From: Micromonospora saelicesensis
GTDB taxonomy: Bacteria > Actinomycetota > Actinomycetes > Mycobacteriales > Micromonosporaceae
Assembly: GCF_900091575.1 (NCBI RefSeq)
Contig: NZ_FMCR01000003.1
Coordinates: 62,001 to 126,000, forward strand
Reading direction: 5' to 3'
Length of the DNA stretch: 64,000 nt
The position numbers were made by a program, and so were the translations under genes. The stretch's first letter is position 1; each line of letters opens with the position of its first letter. Below are positions 17,630 through 24,695 of this stretch, piece by piece. The notes below the pieces were generated by a model that did not search any database, was not told where the DNA came from, and was given only the letters and a program-made list of their open reading frames with translations.

Positions 17630-20600
17630 ATGAGCTCGGCCCAGGGGGGCGCGGACATCGGGCATCCCGCCCTGTCCGGTCGCGAGACCCCGGCGATGCT
17701 GGCGGCCGCGTTCGCGGCCGGCGGCGAGATGGGCGAGCGGCTGGCCTCCTTCGACTGGTCCTCCGGCCCGCTGGGTGAGCCCGGTCAGTGGCCCCCGGCG
17801 CTCTCCAACGCGGTCGGCATGATGCTCGCCTCCAGCGCACCGATCGTCATGTTCTGGGGCGACGAGCAGTTGGCCTTCTACAACGACGCCTACCGGCCGA
17901 CCATCGGCGGCAAACACCCGGACGTGATCGGCCAACCGGCCCGCGCGAGCTGGGCGGAGACCTGGCCGGTGCTCGGCCCGCTGCTCGACAGCGTCCGGAG
18001 CACCGGCCGCTCCTACCGGGGCGAGGACCATCCCTTTCTGCTGGACCGTTACGGCTTCGTCGAGCAGACCTACTTCAACGTCTCGTACGACCCGATCCGG
18101 GGGGACGACGGCTCGGTCAGCGGCGTCTACTGCATCGTCAGCGAGACCACCGGGCGGGTGCTCGGCGAGCGTCGACTTCGAGCGCTGTCCGAGCTGGGTG
18201 CCGAGCTGATCGACATCGGCAGCGCCACGGAACTGGGTCGGACCGCCGCCGGGGTGCTCGGCCGGCACCGGGCGGACGTGCCGTTCGCCCTGATCTATCT
18301 GGCTGACGACAACGACCAGCTCACCCTGGCCGGTTGCACCGGCACCACCCCGCCCGCCGTCGATGTCACAGCGCAGTTGTCGGCTCGGCTGACCGCCGAT
18401 GGCGCGCCCGCCACGATCGAGGTGGCCGCTCTGTTCGACGCGTTGCCTGTCGACGCCGCCGACCAGGCCCTCGTGCTGCCGCTCACCGCGACCAACCAGA
18501 CCGTCGGCGCGCTGGTCGTCGGCGTGGCCCGTCAGCTGCCGCTCGGCGACGACTACCGCAACTTCCTCGGCCTGGTCGCCGCCCAGATCTCCCGGGCGGT
18601 CGGCACCCAGCGGGCGTACGAGCAGGAACGGGCCCGCGCCGCCGAGTTGGCCGCTCTGGACCGGGCGAAGACCAACTTCTTCGCCAACGTCAGCCACGAG
18701 TTCCGCACCCCGCTGACCCTGGTGCTCGGCCCGCTGGAGGACATGCTGGCCGATCCGGAGCTGCCGGCCACCGAAACCGACCGGCTCACCATGATGCACC
18801 GCAACGCGTTGCGCCTGCTCAAGCTGGTCAACACAGTGCTGGACTTCTCCCGACTGGAGTCCGGTCGGCTCGCCGCCCGCTACCAGCCCACCGACCTCGC
18901 CGGTTACACCGCCCGGCTGGCCAGCACCTTCCGCTCGGCGACCGACCGGGCCGGGTTGCGACTGGTGGTGGACTGCCCGCCGCTGCCGACGCCGGTCTTC
19001 GTCGATCGGGACATGTGGGAGAAGATCGTCCTCAACCTGGTGTCGAACGCGGTCAAGTTCACCTTCGACGGCGAGATCCGGGTGCGGATCCGGGCCGTCG
19101 AGGGCGCGGCCCGGCTGGATGTGACGGACACCGGCGTCGGCATCGTGCCGGACGAACTGCCGCACGTCTTCGAACGGTTCCACCGGGTGCCCGGGGTGCG
19201 GGCACGCACCCACGAAGGCACCGGCATCGGCCTCGCGCTGGTCCGGGAACTGGTCGAGATGCACGGCGGTGAGGTCGGGTTGACCAGCACTGTCGACGTG
19301 GGCAGCACCTTCACGGTGACCGTTCCGTTCGGCTCGGCGCACCTGCCGGCGGACCGGGTGGCGGCGTTCGATCCGCTGCCCGTGGGTGAGCCCGAGCAGG
19401 CCCGGCTCTTCGTGGCGGAGACCGCGCTGTGGGCCGGTGTCGCGTCGGCACCCGAGCTCGACCGGCAGCCGGCGAAGGGCACCTCGGCTGGCCGGATCCT
19501 GGTCGTCGACGACAACGCCGACCTGCAGGAACACGTCAGTCGGCTGCTCTCCCCGACCTGGGACGTGGTCACCGCGAACGACGGGCTCGATGCCCTGCCG
19601 CTGGCCCGCGAGGGCGGGTTCGACCTGGTACTCACCGACGTGATGATGCCCCGGCTGGACGGGTTCGGGCTGGTGAGCGCGCTGCGCTCGGACCCGCGTA
19701 CCCGGCACGTGCCGATCGTGCTGCTCTCCGCCCGCGCCGGCTCCGCGGAGGCCGTCGCCGGTCTCGCCGTCGGCGCCGACGACTACCTCACCAAGCCGTT
19801 CTCCGCGCAGGAGCTGATCGCCCGGGTCCGGGCCAACGTCGAGCTGGGCCAGCTGCGCGGGCAGATCATCCGCCGGCTCCGGGCGCTGGCCGACGCGGCG
19901 GTGGCGGTGAACACCGCCCGATCCACCGCCGATGTGCTCCAGGTCGCCGCCCGACACGCGTTGAGCCTCGCCGAGGCGGCTCGGGTGGTGGTCACCGCCG
20001 CCGAGGTGCGCTTCGAGGCGGACGGCGGCGGCACCACCGCCGCCGACCCGTCCTTCGTGACCGAGCTGACCGGCACGACCGGCAAGCAGCTCGGTGAGCT
20101 GCAGGTCTGGCGGGCAGCCGGCGACGAGGCGCAGGCCGACGACGCCGCGTTGACCCAGCTGGCCCGGCTCGTCGGGGTGCGACTGGAGAACGCCCAGCTC
20201 TACGAAGCCGAACACCGCATCGCCACCACCCTGCAGCACAGCCTGCTGCCCCGGTCGCTGCCTCAACTGCCCGGCGCGGTGGTGGCCAGCCGTTACCTGC
20301 CCGGCAGCGCCGACGTCGAGGTCGGCGGCGACTGGTACGACGCGATCGCGCTGAACGGCGACGAGCTGGTGCTGGTCATCGGCGACGTGGTCGGTAAGGG
20401 CGTCCGGGCCGCCGCGGCGATGGGCCAGCTGCGCAACGCGCTGCGGGCGTACGTGCTGGAGGGCTTCGATCCGGGTGAGTCGCTGACCCGGCTCAACCGG
20501 CTGGTCGGCTCCACCGAGGGCCGCTCCTTCGCGACGGTGGTCTGCCTGCTGTTCAACCCCCGCACCGGTCGGCTGCGGTACGCGAGCGCCGGTCACCCCT

Positions 20601-21289
20601 CCCCACTGTTGATCACTGGAGGCGACGTGGCGTTCCTGCACGACCGGGCGCTCGGTCCACCCGTCGGCGCCCTCCCCGACGCGACGTACGAGTCGGTCGA
20701 GGGCGAGTTGCCAGCCGGCACTCGACTGCTGCTCTACACCGACGGGCTGATCGAGGACCGTCAGCTCGGCATCGATGCCTCACTGGCCCAGTTGCGCGTC
20801 GACGCGGCCACCCCGAGTGAGCACGTGGTGGACCTGATCGACGCGGTCGTGGAGCGGGTCACCGGACGGCCGCGCCGCGACGACGTGGCGGTTCTCGCCC
20901 TGGAGGCGGCGGAGCTGAACCGCTTCGCGCTGCGGCTACCGGCGGACCCGACCCGGCTCAGCGTGCTTCGAAAGCGGTTGGAGGACTTCCTGATCGCGCA
21001 CTCCGTCGGCGAGACCGACCTGTTCGACCTGACCGTCGCCGTGTCCGAGGCCGCCGCCAACGCCATCGAGCACCCGGTCCATCCCGCCGAGGCCATGATC
21101 AGTGTGGAGGTGGCCATCGAGGATCGGACGGTGACGGCCACGGTGCGCGACAGCGGGCAGTGGCGGGAGTCGACCGGCTCCGGCTTCCGGGGCCGCGGGC
21201 TGGCCCTGATCAGAGCGCTGGGCGAACTGTCGGTACGGCGTACCGCTGAGGGCACCGAGGTGACGCTGCGCCGGCAGTTGCAGGACTGA
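17630..21289 (+). CDS. Hybrid signalling protein: PAS-GAF-histidine kinase-receiver-SpoIIE phosphatase-RsbW-like kinase
   Basis: 1219-aa soluble protein that joins two signalling systems. Order: PAS-like input (about 65-190), GAF-like (about 200-330), HisKA with phosphoacceptor His about 356 in NVSHEFRTPL, HATPase_c (N and G boxes about 460-570), response-regulator receiver with D670 in LVLTDVMMPRLDG, a linker/GAF-like part, a PP2C-type SpoIIE/RsbU phosphatase (about 860-1090, GGDWYDA near 898, GDVVGKG) and a C-terminal anti-sigma-factor-type HATPase (about 1100-1217). SpoIIE domains dephosphorylate STAS anti-anti-sigma factors and RsbW kinases phosphorylate them; a STAS gene lies convergently next to it. 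ATG 17630 follows GGGAGG; the open frame begins earlier without similarity. Confidence 0.9.
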   Translation: MSSAQGGADIGHPALSGRETPAMLAAAFAAGGEMGERLASFDWSSGPLGEPGQWPPALSNAVGMMLASSAPIVMFWGDEQLAFYNDAYRPTIGGKHPDVIGQPARASWAETWPVLGPLLDSVRSTGRSYRGEDHPFLLDRYGFVEQTYFNVSYDPIRGDDGSVSGVYCIVSETTGRVLGERRLRALSELGAELIDIGSATELGRTAAGVLGRHRADVPFALIYLADDNDQLTLAGCTGTTPPAVDVTAQLSARLTADGAPATIEVAALFDALPVDAADQALVLPLTATNQTVGALVVGVARQLPLGDDYRNFLGLVAAQISRAVGTQRAYEQERARAAELAALDRAKTNFFANVSHEFRTPLTLVLGPLEDMLADPELPATETDRLTMMHRNALRLLKLVNTVLDFSRLESGRLAARYQPTDLAGYTARLASTFRSATDRAGLRLVVDCPPLPTPVFVDRDMWEKIVLNLVSNAVKFTFDGEIRVRIRAVEGAARLDVTDTGVGIVPDELPHVFERFHRVPGVRARTHEGTGIGLALVRELVEMHGGEVGLTSTVDVGSTFTVTVPFGSAHLPADRVAAFDPLPVGEPEQARLFVAETALWAGVASAPELDRQPAKGTSAGRILVVDDNADLQEHVSRLLSPTWDVVTANDGLDALPLAREGGFDLVLTDVMMPRLDGFGLVSALRSDPRTRHVPIVLLSARAGSAEAVAGLAVGADDYLTKPFSAQELIARVRANVELGQLRGQIIRRLRALADAAVAVNTARSTADVLQVAARHALSLAEAARVVVTAAEVRFEADGGGTTAADPSFVTELTGTTGKQLGELQVWRAAGDEAQADDAALTQLARLVGVRLENAQLYEAEHRIATTLQHSLLPRSLPQLPGAVVASRYLPGSADVEVGGDWYDAIALNGDELVLVIGDVVGKGVRAAAAMGQLRNALRAYVLEGFDPGESLTRLNRLVGSTEGRSFATVVCLLFNPRTGRLRYASAGHPSPLLITGGDVAFLHDRALGPPVGALPDATYESVEGELPAGTRLLLYTDGLIEDRQLGIDASLAQLRVDAATPSEHVVDLIDAVVERVTGRPRRDDVAVLALEAAELNRFALRLPADPTRLSVLRKRLEDFLIAHSVGETDLFDLTVAVSEAAANAIEHPVHPAEAMISVEVAIEDRTVTATVRDSGQWRESTGSGFRGRGLALIRALGELSVRRTAEGTEVTLRRQLQD

Positions 21290-21296
21290 CCGCGCG

Positions 21297-21312
21297 CCCG
21301 GCGGCGGCCGGG
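21297..21312. terminator. Small hairpin between convergent genes
   Basis: CCCGGC (21297-21302) pairs with GCCGGG (21307-21312) over 6 bp in the 26-nt gap between the hybrid kinase and STAS genes. It is weak but the only structure there. Confidence 0.3.
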
Positions 21313-21315
21313 TGC

Positions 21316-21630
21316 CTAGGCCGGGTCGAGCCAGCTCTGCCCGCCGAGGCCGGAGATCTCCAGCACCCGACGGACCTGCCGGGACGGGCGAACGGTGAGC
21401 CGGCCCGGAAACTGCTGGGCGAGCCGGACCAGGGCGTGGATGGCGGCCGAGTCGAAGAAGGTGACAGCACTCAGGTCGAGAGTGATCTTCCCGGCGGGCT
21501 CACGTAGCGCCGTCTGGAGCATCGTGTCCGCGGTCGCCATGTCGACCTCGCCGGCCACCACGACGTGGAGGTGGTCACCGTCGATCTCGGCGCTGGCGGA
21601 GAAGACGGGCGGTGCTCCCCCTTGATCCAC
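21316..21630 (-). CDS. STAS-domain anti-anti-sigma factor
   Basis: 104-aa single STAS domain. The strand ending GEVDMATADTM and the phosphorylation loop with Ser in TFFDSAAIHALVRL are typical of SpoIIAA/RsbV-like proteins, which release a sigma factor by binding its anti-sigma kinase when not phosphorylated. The GTG at 21630 gives a normal family length; the open frame upstream runs into the promoter of map. It faces the SpoIIE/RsbW-like hybrid across 26 nt, so the two are good candidates for a partner-switching pair. Confidence 0.85.
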   Translation of the reverse strand: MDQGGAPPVFSASAEIDGDHLHVVVAGEVDMATADTMLQTALREPAGKITLDLSAVTFFDSAAIHALVRLAQQFPGRLTVRPSRQVRRVLEISGLGGQSWLDPA

Positions 21631-21713
21631 GCTGACACCATGGCACAGCCACCCTGGCAGGGCAACAACCTCCACCGGGCGGCCGTGGCGCGGGTCACCA
21701 GCGGCCCCGGCGA

Positions 21714-21719
21714 TAGGCT
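21714..21719 (+). promoter_or_regulatory. -10-like box of a leaderless promoter (map)
   Basis: TAGGCT ends 6 nt before the ATG of map at 21726; no ribosome binding site lies between. Confidence 0.5.
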
Positions 21720-21725
21720 TGCGGC

Positions 21726-22583
21726 ATGACCGTCCGTCCGCCGCTGACACCAGGCACGCTCTCCCCGATGCGACCGGTGCCACCCCAGATCGCCCGACCC
21801 GAGTACGTGGGCAAGGCGCGTCCGCGGGAGTGGCGTGGCTCGCACGTGCAGACGCCGGAAACCATCGAGAAGATGCGGATCGCCAGCCGGCTCGCCGCCC
21901 AGGCGACCCAGCTCGCCGGCGAGCACTGCAAGCCCGGCGTGACCACCGACGAGATCGACAAGGTGGTGCACGAGTTCCTCTGCGACCACGGCGCGTACCC
22001 GTCGACGCTGGGCTACAAGGGCTTCCCGAAGTCCTGCTGCACCAGCCTCAACGAGGTCATCTGCCATGGCATCCCGGACACCACGGTCCTGACCGACGGC
22101 GACATCATCAACGTCGACGTGACCGCGTACATCGGTGGGGTGCACGGTGACACCGACGCCACCTTCTGCGTCGGCGAGGTCAGCGAAGAGGCCCGGCTGC
22201 TGGTCGAGCGGACCCACGAGGCGATGATGCGCGGCATCCGCGCCGTCGCCCCGGGACGCCAGATCAACGTGGTGGGTCGCGTCATCGAGTCGTACGCCAA
22301 GCGGTTCGGCTACGGCGTGGTCCGCGACTTCACCGGCCACGGCATCGGCGAGGCCTTCCACAGCGGCCTCTACGTGCCGCACTACGACAGCCCGCGTCCC
22401 ACGGACATCATGGAGCCCGGCATGACGTTCACCATCGAGCCGATGATCACCCTCGGCACCTACCAGTACGACATGTGGGACGACGGGTGGACCGTGGTCA
22501 CCAAGGACCGGAAGTGGACGGCGCAGTTCGAGCACACCATCGTGGTGACCGACGACGGTCACGAGATCCTGACCCTGCCGTGA
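21726..22583 (+). CDS. map: Type I methionine aminopeptidase
   Basis: 285-aa metalloprotease that removes the initiator Met from nascent proteins. The pita-bread fold residues are visible: HGIPDTTVL, the Asp ligands in [20 protein letters not shown], the His in GHGIGEAFH and the two Glu ligands in FTIEPMI and TAQFEHTI. An N-terminal extension of about 40 residues (with [12 protein letters not shown]) is typical of the longer actinobacterial MetAP form. ATG start is preceded by TAGGCT at -6, suggesting leaderless expression. Its TGA overlaps the GTG of the next gene. Confidence 0.95.
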   Translation: MTVRPPLTPGTLSPMRPVPPQIARPEYVGKARPREWRGSHVQTPETIEKMRIASRLAAQATQLAGEHCKPGVTTDEIDKVVHEFLCDHGAYPSTLGYKGFPKSCCTSLNEVICHGIPDTTVLTDGDIINVDVTAYIGGVHGDTDATFCVGEVSEEARLLVERTHEAMMRGIRAVAPGRQINVVGRVIESYAKRFGYGVVRDFTGHGIGEAFHSGLYVPHYDSPRPTDIMEPGMTFTIEPMITLGTYQYDMWDDGWTVVTKDRKWTAQFEHTIVVTDDGHEILTLP

Positions 22584-23293
22584 CCGACACCCCAGCGGCG
22601 CTGCGCGAGGCGCACCACGCGGACGTCTCCGGCGGCTGGCTGCGCCCGGCCGTCTTCGGCGCGATGGACGGCCTGGTCACCAACATCGCCCTGATCGCCG
22701 GCGTCGGCGGCGGCGGGGTGTCGCCCCGCAGCATCGTGCTCACCGGCAGCGCAGGCCTCGTCGCCGGTGCGATCTCCATGGGCCTCGGTGAGTACACCAG
22801 CGTGCGCTCCGCCAACGAGCAGGTCGCCGCCGAGGTGGCCAAGGAGCGACGGGAACTGGAACGGCACCCCGAGGCTGAGGCCCGGGAGCTGGCCGACGCG
22901 TGGGTGGCCCGGGGTCTGCCCCGGGACCTCGCCACCCAGGTCGCCGAGGCGGTGCGGCGCGACCCGGAGGAGGCGCTGCGGGTGCACGTCCGCGAGGAGC
23001 TGGGCGTAGACCCCGACGACCAGCCCAGCCCGTGGGCCGCGGCGATCTCGTCGTTCCTGTTCTTCTCGATCGGCGCGCTGGTCCCACTGCTGCCGTACCT
23101 GCTCGGCGCCACCGAACTGTGGCTGGCGCTCGCCGTCGGCGGGCTCGGGCTGTTCGCCGCCGGGGCCGTGGTGGCCCGCTTCACCCACCGTCCCTGGTGG
23201 ACCAGCGGGCTGCGCCAGCTGCTGCTGGGCGCCGCGGCTGCCGGCGCCACCTACCTGATCGGCTCACTGATCGGCGTACCGGGCGGGCTGTGA
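22580..23293 (+). CDS. VIT1/CCC1 family transporter (iron/manganese type)
   Basis: 237-aa membrane protein of the vacuolar-iron-transporter-like family. N-terminal [31 protein letters not shown] is the TM1 metal-path signature (Asp/Met), followed by [16 protein letters not shown]; a hydrophilic helical stretch (about 75-150, [18 protein letters not shown]) is the cytoplasmic metal-binding hairpin, then three more helices. The family exports Fe2+/Mn2+ in bacteria; the metal here is inferred. The GTG start overlaps the map stop by 4 nt, implying coupled translation. Confidence 0.9.
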   Translation: MTDTPAALREAHHADVSGGWLRPAVFGAMDGLVTNIALIAGVGGGGVSPRSIVLTGSAGLVAGAISMGLGEYTSVRSANEQVAAEVAKERRELERHPEAEARELADAWVARGLPRDLATQVAEAVRRDPEEALRVHVREELGVDPDDQPSPWAAAISSFLFFSIGALVPLLPYLLGATELWLALAVGGLGLFAAGAVVARFTHRPWWTSGLRQLLLGAAAAGATYLIGSLIGVPGGL

Positions 23294-23299
23294 CGCGCC

Positions 23300-24028
23300 T
23301 CAGGTGCTGAGCAGCTCGTCGATCGTGCCGTCGACCGCACGACCACGGGCGGCCAACTCCTCGGCCTGCCGGGCCAGCACCACACCCACCTCGGTCATGT
23401 CCGCGCCGGCCAACCCGGTGCGCCGCACCGCGTCCCCCGGGTCACGGAAGTAGGTGCGACTCAGCAGACCGTTCACAGTGGCCGCCGCCAGCCGGGCCTC
23501 ACCGAGCATCAGCAGAGCCTGATCGGTCTCGTACCACTCGGCGAGCCGGGCCGCCCGGCAGTGCGCCGCGCTGCCCCGGTACCACGCCTGGCGGGCCGCG
23601 GTGCTGAACTCCGCCGGCCGGGCCCGAGCCAGCCGGCCGAGGTGCTCGTCGCGCAGCGTCCGCAACCAGCCCGTCGGATCGTGCAACGCCTGCGTGGTGA
23701 CGTACCGGTCGGCGGTCAGCGGCCAGAGCGGGGAGAGCACCCGGGCCTGGGCCAGGTAGTCCTCGGCGGCGGCCACTGTCAGATCGACGAGCACCCCGTC
23801 CACCCGCCGGGTCGCCGGCGGTGGGCCCGTCCCGGGCCGATAGGTGACCACCAGCATTCCCGCCTCGCGGTCCCCGCCGCCGTCGTCGTCCCCGTGCGCC
23901 AGAGGCCCGTGCACCGCGATCGCGAGCGCATCGGCCGGGAACCGCCGTCGGACCGCCTCGGCGACCCGCTCCGCGACCGTCCACCGTCGATCGTCGACGC
24001 CCCGGTCGACACCGGCCAGCTCACTCAC
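23300..24028 (-). CDS. Nucleotidyltransferase-fold protein (aminoglycoside adenylyltransferase-like)
   Basis: 242-aa protein. The segment LAIAVHGPLAHGDDDGGGDREAGMLVV resembles the GS-x10-SD-D core of the pol-beta nucleotidyltransferase fold, but the Gly-Ser is Gly-Pro and the metal-binding acidic pair is blurred, so activity is doubtful. The C-terminal helical part (ARQAWYRGSAAHCRAARLAEWYETDQALLMLGEARLAAATVNGLL) resembles the HEPN-like half of kanamycin-type transferases. Substrate unknown. GTG 24028 overlaps the stop of a 20-codon leader ORF carried by a dispersed repeat. Confidence 0.6.
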   Translation of the reverse strand: MSELAGVDRGVDDRRWTVAERVAEAVRRRFPADALAIAVHGPLAHGDDDGGGDREAGMLVVTYRPGTGPPPATRRVDGVLVDLTVAAAEDYLAQARVLSPLWPLTADRYVTTQALHDPTGWLRTLRDEHLGRLARARPAEFSTAARQAWYRGSAAHCRAARLAEWYETDQALLMLGEARLAAATVNGLLSRTYFRDPGDAVRRTGLAGADMTEVGVVLARQAEELAARGRAVDGTIDELLST

Positions 24029-24087
24029 CGGACCAGCTCTGTTCGCGGCTGCGGGGCTCGCAACCCCGGCTCACGCCTCGCGCTCAC
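24025..24087 (-). CDS. 20-codon leader ORF within a dispersed repeat
   Basis: GTG 24087 opens a 20-residue frame (VSARREPGLRAPQPR then TELVR) whose TGA (24027-24025) overlaps the GTG of the nucleotidyltransferase-like gene by 4 nt. AGGTGG lies 4-5 nt before the GTG, so it has a plausible ribosome binding site, whereas the downstream gene has none of its own. Most of the ORF is the 47-bp repeat also seen at 16047-16093. Probably functions, if at all, through translational coupling rather than as a peptide. Confidence 0.5.
   Translation of the reverse strand: MSARREPGLRAPQPRTELVR
24041..24087 (-). repeat. Dispersed 47-bp GTG-led repeat, copy 2
   Basis: Matches 16047-16093 at 42 of 47 positions when read on the minus strand, with the shared core GCGAGCCCCGCAG. 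As in copy 1, the GTG end is upstream and points into the gene that follows. Confidence 0.85.
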
Positions 24088-24120
24088 GGGACCACCTCGC
24101 TTTGGCTACCGAGCGTCAGC

Positions 24121-24621
24121 CTAGCCAGCCGACGGCGGAGCTTCGGGCGCGCCGCGCCCGGTCGGGGCCAGCCGGAAGATGTGGATCTCCCGGCCGCCGG
24201 CCCGCTGCACGTACGTGTGGTACGCGGGCCACGCGGTGACCAACAGCTGCCACAACCGGTCCCGTTCGGCGCCGGAGGCCCGCTCGGCCCGCACCGCGAC
24301 CCGCCGGCCCTTCACGTCCACCTCGGCGGCGGGGTCGGCGAGCAGGTTCATCGCCCAGCTGGGGTGGTGGGTCTGCCCCCAGTTGGAGCCGATCACCACG
24401 TACGCGTCGCCGTCGGGCACGTAGAGCAGTGGATTGCTGCGGGGCTTGCCGGAGCGGCGGCCCGTCGTGGTGATCAGCAGGGAGGGGAGCAGGCCGAGCG
24501 CGACCACCCGGCCCCGGGTGAGTCGACCAACCATCCGATCGGCCGGAACCAGCAGGCGCGCGGTGGCGCCGAACCAGCGATGATGACCGACTCGACGGAC
24601 GACATTCGTGAGCACTGACAC
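24121..24621 (-). CDS. Nitroreductase/deazaflavin (F420)-dependent oxidoreductase, DDN type
   Basis: 166-aa split-barrel protein of the Ddn/nitroreductase family. LITTTGRRSGKPRSNPLLYVPDGDAYVVIGSNWG followed by HHPSWAMNLLADPAAEVDVKGRR is the family signature; relatives in mycobacteria reduce quinones or nitroimidazoles with F420H2, which Micromonosporaceae make. GTG 24621 (or 24615) gives the normal N-terminus; the much longer open frame upstream is a shadow of the FtsX-like gene on the same strand. Membrane-associated by N-terminal amphipathic residues in some relatives. Monocistronic. Confidence 0.85.
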   Translation of the reverse strand: MSVLTNVVRRVGHHRWFGATARLLVPADRMVGRLTRGRVVALGLLPSLLITTTGRRSGKPRSNPLLYVPDGDAYVVIGSNWGQTHHPSWAMNLLADPAAEVDVKGRRVAVRAERASGAERDRLWQLLVTAWPAYHTYVQRAGGREIHIFRLAPTGRGAPEAPPSAG

Positions 24622-24695
24622 GCCGATCAGTCTGCCGGCTGCCCGGCCCGGGCGGCACCCCTGCGCGGTCCCCTTTCGGTCGCCCGGCGGATCGG

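Noticed and set aside
17441..20641. A 1066-codon open frame on the minus strand
   Set aside because: It lies opposite the hybrid kinase gene, whose domains are complete; the frame arises from GC-rich codon bias and has no recognisable domain (Gln, His, Gly and Arg-rich low complexity).
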